Shown here one piece after another: positions 7,620 through 16,744 of a stretch of 18,852 nt of DNA. Numbering within the stretch: the stretch's first letter is position 1; each line of letters opens with the position of its first letter. Origin of the DNA: Tannerella sp. (GTDB lineage: Bacteria; Bacteroidota; Bacteroidia; Bacteroidales; Tannerellaceae); assembly GCA_031272655.1 (NCBI GenBank), contig JAISTJ010000142.1, forward strand, positions 1 through 18,852. The letters are read 5' to 3'. The notes beneath the pieces were generated by a model. That model was not told where the DNA came from and ran no database searches. It saw only the letters and a list, made by a program, of their open reading frames with translations. Both the position numbers and the translations under genes were made by a program.

Positions 7620-8564
7620 ATGATTATGAAAATACTGTTAAAGAGAACGTTCTTTAAGAGCTTGACGGTGTGCGCATTACTCATAACAAGTGTCGCGGCG
7701 GCTTTTTCGCAGCAGCCCGATCCGGATGTTATGGCGATGATGCCTGAAATCCCTGCTACACTGACAAAACCCGAAGACCGCGCAAAGTATCTTGTGATGC
7801 ACTATTGGGACAAGTTCGACTTTTCCGAGCTGCAGCCGCTTATGAAAGACAATCTGTTGGAACGTTGTTTCGTTGATTATTTGGAAGTGCTTTCGTATGT
7901 TTCTGCCGCTGATAAGGAATTGTCAATAAGTGGGTTACTCAAAAAAGCCGAAGCCAAATATCTGTCTTTCAATAAGATAATGACATTTAGTGAGCATTAT
8001 CTATATGAATACGGTTCGCCGATAGCTGATGAGGAGACGTTTATCCCATTTTTGGAGTATGCCGTAAAATCGTCGGCGCTTGATGAAAACGACAAGATCA
8101 GATTCCGGTTTTTGCTGCGTAACACCCTGAATAACAGGATTGGAAGCGTGGCAAATGACTTCACCTACACGCTGTTGAACGAAGAAACGGGCACACTGCA
8201 TGGCATCGGCACCGATTACACTATCCTGTTTTTCAAAGACCCCGATTGCAGCGAGTGCTATAAGCTTACTAAACAGCTGATTGTGTCGCCTGTAATCAAT
8301 AACTTGCTGAAACAGGGCAAGATAACGATTCTTACCATATATGAAGGCAACGAGCTTGACGCATGGAAAGCGCATGCTTCGGACGTCTTAAACTCATGGA
8401 TTTATGCCCGTGATGAGGACGAAACTATCAATGGCACAGGTATTTATGATTTAAAAAGCTTTCCTACTCTGTATCTGCTTGATAAAGAGAAGAAAGTGCT
8501 GCTTAAGGATACTACATTTGAAAAAACGGAAGAGTATTTGAGACGACAACAGACTAATAATTAG
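7620..8564 (+). CDS. Periplasmic DUF5106 / thioredoxin-like protein
   Basis: From ATG 7620 the product has 314 residues; ATG 7626 (MKILLKRTFF) is equally possible. A signal peptide (about 1-30, ending SVAAAFSQQ) sends it across the inner membrane. Residues about 42-170 have the DUF5106 pattern (TKPEDRAKYLVMHYWDKFDF, and EYGSPIADEETF). The C-terminal half is a thioredoxin fold: TDYTILFFKDPDCSECYKL with the redox pair Cys210/Cys213, and the cis-proline in KSFPTLYLLD (Pro282). Such proteins are common in Bacteroidales; their substrates are unknown. It follows the cysteine-bearing DUF2752 and CCC proteins by 19 bases, so a redox link to these is possible but inferred. A frame open upstream to 7533 overlaps the CCC gene and is not used. 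Confidence 0.88.
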   Translation: MIMKILLKRTFFKSLTVCALLITSVAAAFSQQPDPDVMAMMPEIPATLTKPEDRAKYLVMHYWDKFDFSELQPLMKDNLLERCFVDYLEVLSYVSAADKELSISGLLKKAEAKYLSFNKIMTFSEHYLYEYGSPIADEETFIPFLEYAVKSSALDENDKIRFRFLLRNTLNNRIGSVANDFTYTLLNEETGTLHGIGTDYTILFFKDPDCSECYKLTKQLIVSPVINNLLKQGKITILTIYEGNELDAWKAHASDVLNSWIYARDEDETINGTGIYDLKSFPTLYLLDKEKKVLLKDTTFEKTEEYLRRQQTNN

Positions 8565-8570
8565 ATAAAT

Positions 8571-9203
8571 ATGAATAGCAAGAAGGTAAAATTGCGAATA
8601 ACGGGGCTGACAAACAGCCAGATACAATCGGGCGCATACGCATTGGTGCTGTCGGAAGACGGCCCGCGGCGCTTGCCTGTAATAATCGGGATGTTTGAAG
8701 CCCAGTCCATTGCGCTGGCTGTCGAAGGCGTTTCGACGCCCCGCCCGATGACGCACGACTTGTTCCTTACATTTTTAAAAGCTACAGGCTTCACTCTCAA
8801 CGAGATATTTATTTATAAATTCCTTGATGGGGTCTTTTATTCGGAGATTTCCATTTCGGACAATGAGAAGACTATCCGCATAGATGCCCGCACTTCCGAT
8901 GCCATCGCTATAGCTTTGAGGGCTGACTGCAGCATCTTCACTACCGAGAGTATTATGAAACAGTGCGGGATTGAGGTTGATGAAAACAGCCTTGCCGAAG
9001 AAGACTACGACTCTCTGCCGGAAGAGCTTACGGCCGACGACCTGAAAGATCTTACGAAGCTGAAGAAGCAGTTGAAAAAACTCGAAGAGGCTGAAATTGA
9101 GGAGCGTATGGCTAAAGCCGTTGAAAAAGAGGACTATGAGTTTGCCAAAGTATATAAAGATGAATTGATACGCAGGCAGTCGTCCAAAAGTAAAAAGAAA
9201 TAA
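8571..9203 (+). CDS. Bifunctional nuclease family protein (DUF151) with UVR-like C-terminus
   Basis: 210 residues. The DUF151/BFN domain fills about 1-135: VKLRITGLTNSQIQSGAYAL, LPVIIGMFEAQSIALAVEG, RPMTHDLF and IRIDARTSDAIAIALR are all family signatures. The C-terminal part (about 155-205) is charged and probably helical, ending in a UvrB/UvrC-like motif, MAKAVEKEDYEFAKVYKDEL, as in many Bacteroidota members. Plant and archaeal-type relatives were reported to have DNase/RNase activity; the bacterial role is not settled. It follows the DUF5106 gene by six bases and precedes rsmE by nine. A lysine-rich tail (SSKSKKK) ends it. Confidence 0.9.
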   Translation: MNSKKVKLRITGLTNSQIQSGAYALVLSEDGPRRLPVIIGMFEAQSIALAVEGVSTPRPMTHDLFLTFLKATGFTLNEIFIYKFLDGVFYSEISISDNEKTIRIDARTSDAIAIALRADCSIFTTESIMKQCGIEVDENSLAEEDYDSLPEELTADDLKDLTKLKKQLKKLEEAEIEERMAKAVEKEDYEFAKVYKDELIRRQSSKSKKK

Positions 9204-9212
9204 CCGGCAGAG

Positions 9213-9920
9213 ATGATTGAGAACCTGTTTTATGCGCCCGATATTGCCGAAACCTCCATTCTTCCCGAAAATGAGGCTCAACATTGTATCCGTGCGCTCA
9301 GATGCAAGGCTGGAAGCGAGATCAATATCGCCGACGGCAAAGGTTTTCTTTACAGGGCTTTGATTGAAGTCCCCGACATCAAAAATTGCAAGGTGAAAAT
9401 TACGGAACGGTTGCCTCGCCCGCTTCCGTTTGATTATCAGGTACATATAGCAGTGGCGCCGACTAAAAACATCGGCCTGATGGAGTGGCTCGTTGAAAAA
9501 ACAACGGAGGTAGGCGTTAATGCCGTGTCGTTCCTGAATTGCAGGAACTCGGAGCGGAAAGAAATCAAAACCGAACGGCTGCAGAAAATTGTTGTGAGCG
9601 CGTTGAAGCAGTCGCAACAGTTTGTTATTCCGCAACTTAATGATATGACATCTTTCAAAGAGTTTGTAAATAAGCCGTTTACGGGTTGCAAAATGATAGC
9701 CCACTGCAACAGAGATTTCGAGCGGCGGCTGATAAAAGATGTTTACTCCGCACAGTCCGACGCTTTGATACTTATCGGGCCGGAAGGCGATTTTAGCCCT
9801 GAGGAGATTGAAATGGCTGAAGCACAGGGGTTTACCGGCGTATCGCTTGGCGAAAACCGGCTTCGTACCGAAACAGCTGCAATAACATCCTGTATCACAA
9901 TTCATTTACTTAACCAGTAA
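9213..9920 (+). CDS. rsmE: 16S rRNA (uracil1498-N3)-methyltransferase RsmE
   Basis: RsmE methylates N3 of U1498 in helix 44 of 16S rRNA using S-adenosylmethionine. It has 235 residues, the usual family length. The N-terminal PUA-like domain (LPENEAQHCIRALRCKAG) is followed by the SPOUT domain with APTKNIGLMEWLVEKTTEVG, SALKQSQQFVIPQ, IGPEGDFSPEEIE and the knot loop SLGENRLRTETAA near the end. These are the diagnostic motifs. The stop codon overlaps the start of the next gene (TAATG), indicating coupled translation. Confidence 0.96.
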   Translation: MIENLFYAPDIAETSILPENEAQHCIRALRCKAGSEINIADGKGFLYRALIEVPDIKNCKVKITERLPRPLPFDYQVHIAVAPTKNIGLMEWLVEKTTEVGVNAVSFLNCRNSERKEIKTERLQKIVVSALKQSQQFVIPQLNDMTSFKEFVNKPFTGCKMIAHCNRDFERRLIKDVYSAQSDALILIGPEGDFSPEEIEMAEAQGFTGVSLGENRLRTETAAITSCITIHLLNQ

Positions 9921-11428
9921 TGTTTATGAGGCAGATTATCAGGCAAATAATTATAACGGCAAACTGCTTTCCTGCGCTTTTTTTACAGGTGCAGGCGCAG
10001 TCTTCGCTTCCGGTTTCGGATAAATCATTTTCCACTTCCACCGAATATCGTTTGGAGGCGTTCGGTTCGGCGGCTTCCGGCCTCAATACCCCGTTTTGGA
10101 TGGTAAGTAACCGTTACGGCGTTGTGCCGTTGCTGTCGGAAAATGGCTATATGCGCACTGCTGCCATGTATAATATCCTGTATAACAACAATATACGCAT
10201 ACAGGCAGGTCTTGATTTGGTGGCTTCGGCTCCCCGTTACCGCAACTTTTACGCCCAGCAGCTTTATGCCGAGATTAGTTATAAGTTCCTGAATATGAGG
10301 ATTGGAAGTAAAGAAAATTACACTTCGCTCTTCGACCGCGACCTCAGCAGCGGCGATATGGTGATGTCCGCCAACGCTATGCCGATACCTGAAATCAACC
10401 TGTCCGTCCCGCAGTTCACCGTCATTCCTTATACCAAAGGCTGGCTGCAGTTTAGGGGCGATTTTGCCGTCGGCCGCTCTTACGACAACACTTACCTTGA
10501 AAAGACGGCCGGCGCAAAACAGCATTACGTCAAAAACATGCTTTGGCATCATAAGTCGCTGCATATCAGGCTTTCCGATACCCGCGATGACTTTCCTTTT
10601 TCTGCCGTTATCGGTATTCGCCACTCTGCCCAATGGGGCGGCATATCTACAAACGATGAATTTGGCGCTCAACCGCAGGCTTTCAGCGATTTTATACGTA
10701 TCTTTTTCGGGAAGGGAGGCGGCAGCAATGCTTTTGAATCCGAACAGATTAACGTTCTCGGAAACCATTACGGCTCTTACGATTTCAAATTCGGCTATCT
10801 AAATCCGAAATTCGATATCTACCTCTACAAGCAGCATTTCTTCGATGACGCTTCGGGGATGGAAATGTACAATTATCCCGATGGCTTGTATGGTTTGCAG
10901 GTCAATCCGAAAAATTTTTCATGGATAGATAAAATTGTTGTGGAATACCTGAATACTACAAACCAAAGCGGCCCCGTACATTTTATTGCTTATGACCATG
11001 ACAGGTATCCGGGCTATGGCGGCGGTGCGGACAATTATTACAACAATGAAATTTATTTTCAGGGTGTTTCCTATTTCGGGCGGAATCTCGGCGCGCCGTT
11101 AGTGCTTTCTACGGAGTATAACAGAAACGGCAGAATTGACTATTCAAATACAAGACTTCGGGCTTATCACCTGGGAATCAGTGGGTTGCTGTCCAATCAG
11201 ATAGCATACAGGCTACTTACTACATCGTCGGCGAACTTCGGTACCACATCTCGACCGTTTCTGAGCAGGAAAGACGCTTTTTCGTGCGCCTTCCGCATAT
11301 CTTATTGCCATCCCCGCCTCGAAGGGTGGCTTTTCTCAACCGAAGCCGCCCACGACTCCGGCGGCTTAACCGGCAAATCTACCGGCATAAGTCTTTCAAT
11401 ATCCAAATCAGGCATTGTAAGTAACTGA
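9920..11428 (+). CDS. Wzi-like capsule-assembly outer-membrane protein
   Basis: 502 residues with an N-terminal signal sequence ending LFLQVQAQ, followed by TEYRLEAFGSAASGLNTPFW, a start typical of Bacteroidota members of the capsule assembly Wzi family (outer-membrane beta-barrel). The rest alternates polar and aromatic residues with many Tyr, Phe and Gly, as in barrels (for example KFGYLNPKFDIYLYKQHFF), and ends in repeated LSISKSG-like strands. E. coli Wzi anchors capsule polysaccharide at the surface; no capsule genes are nearby, so the role here is inferred. ATG 9920 overlaps the rsmE stop codon; ATG 9926 is an alternative. No terminator is visible after the gene before the rpsL promoter. 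Confidence 0.82.
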   Translation: MFMRQIIRQIIITANCFPALFLQVQAQSSLPVSDKSFSTSTEYRLEAFGSAASGLNTPFWMVSNRYGVVPLLSENGYMRTAAMYNILYNNNIRIQAGLDLVASAPRYRNFYAQQLYAEISYKFLNMRIGSKENYTSLFDRDLSSGDMVMSANAMPIPEINLSVPQFTVIPYTKGWLQFRGDFAVGRSYDNTYLEKTAGAKQHYVKNMLWHHKSLHIRLSDTRDDFPFSAVIGIRHSAQWGGISTNDEFGAQPQAFSDFIRIFFGKGGGSNAFESEQINVLGNHYGSYDFKFGYLNPKFDIYLYKQHFFDDASGMEMYNYPDGLYGLQVNPKNFSWIDKIVVEYLNTTNQSGPVHFIAYDHDRYPGYGGGADNYYNNEIYFQGVSYFGRNLGAPLVLSTEYNRNGRIDYSNTRLRAYHLGISGLLSNQIAYRLLTTSSANFGTTSRPFLSRKDAFSCAFRISYCHPRLEGWLFSTEAAHDSGGLTGKSTGISLSISKSGIVSN

Positions 11429-11497
11429 TAGTCTATAATGTTCGCGCGCGAAAGGGTAGGGGAATGAGAAAAAAAATGAAAAAAAAGTGGAAAAAAA

Positions 11498-11528
11498 TTT
11501 GTTGGTATCAAAAATTGTTGTACCTTTG
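11498..11528 (+). promoter_or_regulatory. Bacteroides-type promoter of the ribosomal cluster
   Basis: TTTG (11498-11501), a 19-base gap, and TACCTTTG (11521-11528): the same spacing and the same -7 box as for pyrF. The leader before rpsL would be about 50 bases and is A/T-rich. A longer frame with a start at 11487 crosses this promoter and is rejected as the rpsL start. Confidence 0.85.
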
Positions 11529-11582
11529 CAGCCCGAAATTGATAATTTTGAACGAAAATATATAGTAAAAAATAGTAGAAAG

Positions 11583-11996
11583 ATGCCTACAATTCAACAG
11601 TTAGTGAGAAAGGGTCGCAAGAAACTCGTCGTCAAAGGCAAGTCTCCCGCCCTCGACGCCAGCCCCCAAAGACGGGGCGTATGCGTGCGCGTTTATACAA
11701 CAACGCCTAAGAAACCGAACTCGGCTATGCGTAAGGTAGCCCGCGTGAGGCTGACAAACCATAAGGAGGTGAACTCCTACATCCCGGGCGAAGGTCATAA
11801 CCTTCAGGAACACTCGATAGTGATGGTACGCGGCGGCAGGGTGAAAGACCTTCCGGGCGTCCGTTACCATATAGTACGCGGTACGCTCGATACCGCCGGC
11901 GTAGCAAGCCGTACCCAACGACGCTCCAAATACGGGGCTAAACGTCCAAAAGCAGGAGCGGCTAAGTCGGCAGGTACAACAGCGAAGAAAAAATGA
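11583..11996 (+). CDS. rpsL: 30S ribosomal protein S12
   Basis: S12 sits at the decoding centre of the small subunit. From ATG 11583 it has 137 residues and begins [11 protein letters not shown], as in the family. The decoding loop TTPKKPNSA (Lys43) and [15 protein letters not shown] (Lys88) carry the wild-type residues at the main streptomycin-resistance positions; Asp89 is the residue that RimO methylthiolates in E. coli. The C-terminus has a lysine/alanine extension ([15 protein letters not shown]). It is the first gene of the str/S10 cluster. Its stop codon TGA is the first three bases of a heptad array. Confidence 0.98.
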   Translation: MPTIQQLVRKGRKKLVVKGKSPALDASPQRRGVCVRVYTTTPKKPNSAMRKVARVRLTNHKEVNSYIPGEGHNLQEHSIVMVRGGRVKDLPGVRYHIVRGTLDTAGVASRTQRRSKYGAKRPKAGAAKSAGTTAKKK

Positions 11997-12028
11997 TGAG
12001 TGATGAATGATGAATGATGAGTGATGAA
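11994..12028. repeat. Heptad array, 5 units of TGATGAA/TGATGAG
   Basis: Five contiguous seven-base units (ending G, A, A, G, A). The first TGA is the stop codon of rpsL. Because seven is not a multiple of three, each frame reads TGA TGA within 21 bases, so translation that slips past rpsL stops in any frame. Confidence 0.95.
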
Positions 12029-12030
12029 TC

Positions 12031-12065
12031 GGTTCAAGGTTCAAGGTTCCAAGTTCAAGGTTCAA
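12031..12065. repeat. Heptad array, 5 units of GGTTCAA
   Basis: Units GGTTCAA, GGTTCAA, GGTTCCA, AGTTCAA, GGTTCAA. Two bases (TC) separate it from the preceding array and five (GCGCT) from the next. It has no stop codon in the forward frames. Confidence 0.93.
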
Positions 12066-12070
12066 GCGCT

Positions 12071-12243
<173 letters not shown>

Positions 12244-12299
12244 ATTTCTGATTTTAGATTTTAGATTTTAGATTTTAGATTTTAGATTTTAGATTTCAG
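12244..12299. repeat. Heptad array, 6 perfect ATTTTAG units flanked by degenerate units
   Basis: Six perfect units occupy 12251-12292; ATTTCTG (12244-12250) and ATTTCAG (12293-12299) are decayed copies at the two edges. TAG appears in every forward frame within 21 bases. Confidence 0.95.
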
Positions 12300-12470
12300 G
12301 GTTGCAAAAAGAGAAGCGGCGGAGGTTTTGGAGAGAGAGGCGCACGGTAAGGGCGCTGACAGGGAAGAGACCTCACGGCAGGCGGGACGATAGCAGACCC
12401 CAAGAGCGACGGATACGGAGATGAGACATCAAACAGCCAAAGAGACGAAAACGAAATTTTTATTGAAACA
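12300..12470 (+). promoter_or_regulatory. G/purine-rich leader upstream of rpsG, possible structured RNA
   Basis: About 170 bases between the ATTTTAG array and the rpsG ATG are clearly richer in G and purines than the other spacers. Short pairings such as GAGGT with ACCTC and GCGC with GCGC can be drawn but none is strong. In E. coli the same gap carries the S7 autoregulatory site; whether this one does is inference. Confidence 0.3.
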
Positions 12471-12947
12471 ATGAGAAAAGTAAAACCAAAGAAGCGCCAG
12501 TTATTACCGGACCCGGTTTTTGGCGATACAAGGGTTACACGGTTCGTGAACCACTTGATGTATGATGGCAAGAAGAATATTGCCTACGGCATATTTTATG
12601 CTGCTTTGGATAATGTGAAGGCAAAACTGCCTAACGAAGAGAAATCGGCGCTGGACATCTGGAAATCGGCGCTCGATAATATTACGCCTAATATAGAGGT
12701 CAAGTCGCGCCGCATTGGTGGAGCGACGTTTCAGGTACCTACAGAGATTCGTCCCGACAGGAAGGAATCTATCTCGATGAAGAATTTAATAGAGTTTGCC
12801 CGTAAACGAGGGGGCAAGTCGATGTCGGACAAGTTGAGCGCGGAAATCGTTGACGCTTTTAACAACCAGGGCGGCGCCTTCAAACGAAAAGAAGACATGC
12901 ACCGTATGGCTGAAGCCAACCGCGCTTTTGCTTACTTCCGATTTTAA
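12471..12947 (+). CDS. rpsG: 30S ribosomal protein S7
   Basis: S7 nucleates assembly of the 3' major domain of 16S rRNA and forms part of the E-site. 158 residues, the usual length. It starts [19 protein letters not shown]; the [35 protein letters not shown] and [20 protein letters not shown] segments identify it. The start has no Shine-Dalgarno sequence, only an A/T-rich stretch ending in GAAACA, as is normal in Bacteroidota. The 474-base gap from rpsL is long and repeat-filled; fusA follows after 21 bases. Confidence 0.98.
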   Translation: MRKVKPKKRQLLPDPVFGDTRVTRFVNHLMYDGKKNIAYGIFYAALDNVKAKLPNEEKSALDIWKSALDNITPNIEVKSRRIGGATFQVPTEIRPDRKESISMKNLIEFARKRGGKSMSDKLSAEIVDAFNNQGGAFKRKEDMHRMAEANRAFAYFRF

Positions 12948-12968
12948 TATAACAGAAAGAAAGGAAAA

Positions 12969-15095
12969 ATGAGTAAAGCGGACGAATTGTTAAAATTAAC
13001 GCGGAATATAGGGATTATGGCGCACATCGATGCGGGTAAGACCACCACGTCGGAGCGTATCCTCTACTACACGGGCTTGACCCACAAGATAGGCGAGGTA
13101 CACGACGGCGCAGCGACGATGGACTGGATGGAACAGGAGCAGGAAAGAGGCATCACCATCACATCCGCCGCCACAACTACATTCTGGAACTACGAGGGTG
13201 AAAAGTTCAAGATAAATTTGATAGACACTCCGGGGCACGTGGACTTCACCGTCGAGGTAGAGCGTTCACTGCGCGTATTAGACGGGGCTGTGGCTACCTT
13301 CTGCGCCGTTGGAGGCGTAGAACCCCAATCCGAAACAGTATGGCGACAGGCTGATAAATATAATGTACCGCGAATAGGTTACGTCAACAAGATGGACCGT
13401 TCGGGGGCAAACTTCTTTGAGGTAGTGCGTCAGGTGCATGACATGCTCGGCGCCGCCCCCTGCCCGATACAGATACCTATCGGCGCCGAAGAACACTTCA
13501 AAGGCGTGATAGACCTTATTAAGATGAAAGCCATCTTCTGGCACGACGAGACAATGGGCGCAGAGTATGACGTGGAAGACATCCCCGCCGAACTGCTCGA
13601 CGAGGCGCAGGAATGGCGCGACAAGATGCTTGAGACCATAGCAGAGTTTGACGACGCCGTGATGGAGAAATACTTTGACGACCCGTCGAAAATCACCGAA
13701 GCAGAGATACATGCAGCCATCCGCAAAGGTACTATTGCGATGAAAATAAACCCGATGATTTGTGGTTCATCGTTTAAGAACAAAGGCGTACAGACCCTTT
13801 TGGACGCCGTTTGCGCATACCTGCCCAGCCCGCTCGACACCCCCGCTATCGAAGGACACGACCCCGACGATGCGGACAAAATCATCCTGCGGCACCCCAA
13901 TTCAGACGAGCCACTTACGGCGCTGGCGTTCAAGATAGCCACCGACCCGTATGTAGGTCGTCTTTGTTTTTTCCGCGTCTATTCAGGCGAGATGACCGCC
14001 GGCTCGTACGTCCTCAACGTCCGCAGCGGCAAGAAAGAACGTATCTCGCGCCTGTTTCAGATGCATTCCAACAAACAGAACCCTATGGAGAAGATAGGCT
14101 GCGGCGACATCGGCGCAGGCGTCGGCTTCAAAGACATACGCACCGGCGACACGCTGACCGAAGAGAACCACCCCGTAGTTTTGGAATCTATGGAGTTCCC
14201 CGACCCAGTCATCGGTATTGCCGTAGAACCCAAGACCCAGAAAGATATGGACAAACTCAGCACCGGCCTTGCCAAACTCGCCGAGGAAGACCCGACGTTC
14301 CGCGTTGAAACCAACGAAGAGACCGGTCAGACCATCATTCGCGGCATGGGCGAGTTGCACTTGGAAATCATCGTTGACCGCCTCAAACGCGAGTTCAAGG
14401 TGGAATGCAATCAGGGACGTCCGTTAGTATCTTATAAAGAGGCTATTACCAAGACGGTTGACCTGCGCGAGGTTTACAAGAAGCAGACCGGCGGTCGCGG
14501 TAAGTTCGCCGACATCATCGTGTCGGTAGGTCCGGCAGACGACGATTTCGAGGGACACTTGCAGTTTGTTGACGAGGTCAAGGGCGGCAATGTGCCTAAG
14601 GAATACATCCCGTCGGTAGAGGCAGGCTTCAAAAAGGCGATGAGCAACGGCGTGCTGGCAGGCTATCCGGTTGAGCGCCTGAAAGTTGTACTCAAAGACG
14701 GTTCGTACCACCCGGTTGACTCCGACCAGTTATCGTTCGAGATTTGCGCTATTCAGGCGTTCAAGAACGCTTGCATCAAGGCAACGCCCGTGCTGCTCGA
14801 ACCGGTGATGAAAATCGAAGTAGTAACGCCCGAAGAAAGCATGGGCGACGTTATTTCCGACCTCAACAAGCGTCGCGGACAGGTAGAAGGCATGGAATCG
14901 AGCCGCACCGGAGCGCGCATAGTAAAGGCGAAAGTGCCGCTTGCAGAGACCTTCGGCTACGTAACGGCTTTGAGAACAATCACTTCCGGTCGCGCCACAT
15001 CAAGCATGCAGTTCTCGCACTTCGAGCAGTTGTCATCCTCCATAGCCCGTCAGGTGCTGACAGAGGTTCAGGGACGAGTTGATTTGATTAAATAA
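12969..15095 (+). CDS. fusA: Elongation factor G
   Basis: EF-G is the GTPase that drives tRNA-mRNA translocation and, with RRF, ribosome recycling. 708 residues, typical. The G-domain motifs are [10 protein letters not shown] (18-27), the switch II DTPGH (86-90) and NKMD (140-143); [20 protein letters not shown] is the switch I region. Domain IV/V signatures include [34 protein letters not shown] and [14 protein letters not shown]. The long EF-G start and close spacing in the str cluster mark this as the main housekeeping copy. No tuf follows; rpsJ starts 17 bases downstream. Confidence 0.98.
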   Translation: MSKADELLKLTRNIGIMAHIDAGKTTTSERILYYTGLTHKIGEVHDGAATMDWMEQEQERGITITSAATTTFWNYEGEKFKINLIDTPGHVDFTVEVERSLRVLDGAVATFCAVGGVEPQSETVWRQADKYNVPRIGYVNKMDRSGANFFEVVRQVHDMLGAAPCPIQIPIGAEEHFKGVIDLIKMKAIFWHDETMGAEYDVEDIPAELLDEAQEWRDKMLETIAEFDDAVMEKYFDDPSKITEAEIHAAIRKGTIAMKINPMICGSSFKNKGVQTLLDAVCAYLPSPLDTPAIEGHDPDDADKIILRHPNSDEPLTALAFKIATDPYVGRLCFFRVYSGEMTAGSYVLNVRSGKKERISRLFQMHSNKQNPMEKIGCGDIGAGVGFKDIRTGDTLTEENHPVVLESMEFPDPVIGIAVEPKTQKDMDKLSTGLAKLAEEDPTFRVETNEETGQTIIRGMGELHLEIIVDRLKREFKVECNQGRPLVSYKEAITKTVDLREVYKKQTGGRGKFADIIVSVGPADDDFEGHLQFVDEVKGGNVPKEYIPSVEAGFKKAMSNGVLAGYPVERLKVVLKDGSYHPVDSDQLSFEICAIQAFKNACIKATPVLLEPVMKIEVVTPEESMGDVISDLNKRRGQVEGMESSRTGARIVKAKVPLAETFGYVTALRTITSGRATSSMQFSHFEQLSSSIARQVLTEVQGRVDLIK

Positions 15096-15112
15096 TTAAT
15101 AATAAGATAAAT

Positions 15113-15418
15113 ATGAGTCAGAAAATAAGAATTAAACTCAAATCTTACGACTATTCTTTAGTTGACCGTTCATCGGAGAAGATAGTCAAAACGGTCAAGG
15201 CAACGGGCGCGGCAGTAAGCGGTCCTATCCCTCTGCCGACGCACAAGCGCATATTCACCGTCAATCGCTCAACGTTTGTGAACAAGAAGTCGCGCGAGCA
15301 GTTCGAACTCTCGTCCTACAAGCGCCTGATAGACATCTACAGTTCGACGCCCAAGACGGTTGACGCGCTGATGAAACTCGAACTGCCCAGCGGGGTGGAG
15401 GTTGAAATCAAGGTCTAA
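15113..15418 (+). CDS. rpsJ: 30S ribosomal protein S10
   Basis: S10 (NusE) is a small-subunit head protein and a transcription antitermination partner of NusB. 101 residues; the motifs [34 protein letters not shown] and [17 protein letters not shown] are diagnostic. The joining of fusA to rpsJ with a 17-base gap fuses the str and S10 operons. A GAATTAA heptad array begins seven bases after the stop codon. Confidence 0.98.
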   Translation: MSQKIRIKLKSYDYSLVDRSSEKIVKTVKATGAAVSGPIPLPTHKRIFTVNRSTFVNKKSREQFELSSYKRLIDIYSSTPKTVDALMKLELPSGVEVEIKV

Positions 15419-15424
15419 CTTTGG

Positions 15425-15459
15425 GAATTAAGAATTAAGAATTAAGAATTAAGAATTTT
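15425..15459. repeat. Heptad array, 4 units of GAATTAA plus a decayed fifth
   Basis: GAATTAA repeats four times from 15425 to 15452, then GAATTTT. It lies between rpsJ and rplC and has the same unit and sense as the array after dnaG. TAA occurs in all forward frames. Confidence 0.93.
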
Positions 15460-15478
15460 TATAAAAAATAGTAAAGAA

Positions 15479-16096
15479 ATGCCAGGATTATTAGGAAAGA
15501 AAATCGGAATGACATCCGTATTCAGTGCCGAGGGAAGGAACCTTCCATGCACTGTTATCGAAGTAGGTCCTTGCGTCGTTACGCAAATCAAAACGGAAGA
15601 GACCGACGGCTACAAGGCTGTGCAGTTAGGCTTTCAGGAGAAGAAAGACAAGCACACCACACAGCCTCTGCAGGGACACTTCCGCAAGGCAGGCGTAAAA
15701 CCGCAGCGACACTTGGCTGAGTTCAAAGGATTTGAATCAGAGTACAAACCCGGCGATGTGATAACAGCCGACTATCTGAGCGACAAAGCATTCGTGGACA
15801 TAGTCGGCACATCGAAAGGTAAAGGCTTTCAGGGAGTTATGAAACGGCACGGCTTTGGCGGCGTAGGCGAGATGACGCACGGACAGAGCGACCGCCAGCG
15901 CAAGCCCGGTTCTATCGGCGCCTGCTCGTACCCCGCAAAGGTCTTCAAAGGAACAAGAATGGCAGGTCAGATGGGTAACGCCCGCGTTACAGTCCAGAAC
16001 CTGCAAGTGATTAAGGTATTGCCCGAAAAGAACCTTTTGATGGTAAAAGGTAGCGTTCCGGGAGCAAAAGGTTCAATTTTATTAATAGAAGTATAA
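15479..16096 (+). CDS. rplC: 50S ribosomal protein L3
   Basis: L3 binds 23S rRNA early in assembly and reaches into the peptidyl-transferase region. 205 residues. Start [15 protein letters not shown]; the central stretch [20 protein letters not shown] and the extension [29 protein letters not shown] are family signatures. The glutamine in GQMGN corresponds to the site that PrmB methylates in E. coli. No Shine-Dalgarno sequence is present, only an A-rich stretch before the ATG. rplD follows after four bases. Confidence 0.98.
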   Translation: MPGLLGKKIGMTSVFSAEGRNLPCTVIEVGPCVVTQIKTEETDGYKAVQLGFQEKKDKHTTQPLQGHFRKAGVKPQRHLAEFKGFESEYKPGDVITADYLSDKAFVDIVGTSKGKGFQGVMKRHGFGGVGEMTHGQSDRQRKPGSIGACSYPAKVFKGTRMAGQMGNARVTVQNLQVIKVLPEKNLLMVKGSVPGAKGSILLIEV

Positions 16097-16100
16097 GACT

Positions 16101-16730
16101 ATGATACTGAATGTATTAAATAAGAAAGGAGAAGAGACGGGCAGAACTGTTACCCTCGACGATACGGTATTTGGGATTGAGCCTAACGACCACGCAATCT
16201 ACCTTGACGTCAAGCAGCACCTTGCCAACCGCCGTCAAGGCACCCACAAATCGAAAGAGCGCAGCGAGATAGCCGGCTCAACCCGCAAGTTGGGACGTCA
16301 GAAAGGCGGCGGCGGCGCCCGCAGAGGCGACATCAAATCGCCCGTATTAGTAGGCGGCGGCAGAGTTTTCGGACCCAAACCCCGCGATTACAGTTTCAAA
16401 CTCAACAAGAAAGTGAAAGCCCTCGCACGCCGCTCGGCGCTGACCTATAAGGCATTGGAAGGCGCTATCACGGTAGTTGAAGACTTCACGCTCGAAGCGC
16501 CCAAGACCAAAGAGTTTGCAGCCTTCCTCAAAGACGTGAAGGCAGACGGCAAGAAAGCCCTGCTGGTATTGCCGGAGAACAATGAAACGCTCTACAAATC
16601 AGCGCGTAACCTGCAGAAAGCGACCGTCGTAACGGTGCCGGAGATGAACACCTACAAGGTACTCGACGCCAAGACGCTGCTGCTCACCGAGAACGCCGTA
16701 GCGCAGATAGAAAACAACTTAAAAGCATAA
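16101..16730 (+). CDS. rplD: 50S ribosomal protein L4
   Basis: L4 lines the polypeptide exit tunnel and in E. coli represses its own S10 operon. 209 residues. The tunnel loop segment [20 protein letters not shown], then [20 protein letters not shown] and the helical C-terminal domain identify it. The start [17 protein letters not shown] agrees with Bacteroidota homologues. The stop codon TAA is also the first three bases of a perfect TAAGGAGG Shine-Dalgarno sequence for rplW. Confidence 0.98.
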   Translation: MILNVLNKKGEETGRTVTLDDTVFGIEPNDHAIYLDVKQHLANRRQGTHKSKERSEIAGSTRKLGRQKGGGGARRGDIKSPVLVGGGRVFGPKPRDYSFKLNKKVKALARRSALTYKALEGAITVVEDFTLEAPKTKEFAAFLKDVKADGKKALLVLPENNETLYKSARNLQKATVVTVPEMNTYKVLDAKTLLLTENAVAQIENNLKA

Positions 16731-16735
16731 GGAGG
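16728..16735 (+). promoter_or_regulatory. Perfect Shine-Dalgarno sequence for rplW, overlapping the rplD stop
   Basis: TAAGGAGG, full complement of the canonical 16S 3' tail, ends nine bases before the rplW ATG. None of the other ribosomal-protein starts in this window has such a site, and Bacteroidota mostly do not use Shine-Dalgarno pairing, so it stands out. Confidence 0.85.
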
Positions 16736-16744
16736 AAACGACAG

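Noticed and set aside
8775..9905. A 376-residue minus-strand frame
   Set aside because: It lies wholly antisense to rsmE and the DUF151 gene, both of which are clear family members; no family resemblance in the antisense product.
11441..11452. TTCGCGCGCGAA palindrome as terminator for the Wzi-like gene
   Set aside because: A 12-base palindrome leaves at most a four-base stem with a four-base loop, and no T-tract follows.
11487..11582. Upstream extension of rpsL by 32 residues
   Set aside because: It would start inside the promoter, upstream of the -7 box, and S12 proteins begin MPTIQQL-like.
11601..12065. A 154-residue minus-strand frame with HHSSF-type repeats
   Set aside because: It is antisense to rpsL, and its start is only the heptad arrays read on the other strand; the seven-residue periodicity is a by-product of seven-base units.
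12296..12571. A 91-residue minus-strand frame over the rpsG leader
   Set aside because: It overlaps the rpsG start in antisense and resembles no family; composition fits shadow reading of purine-rich DNA.
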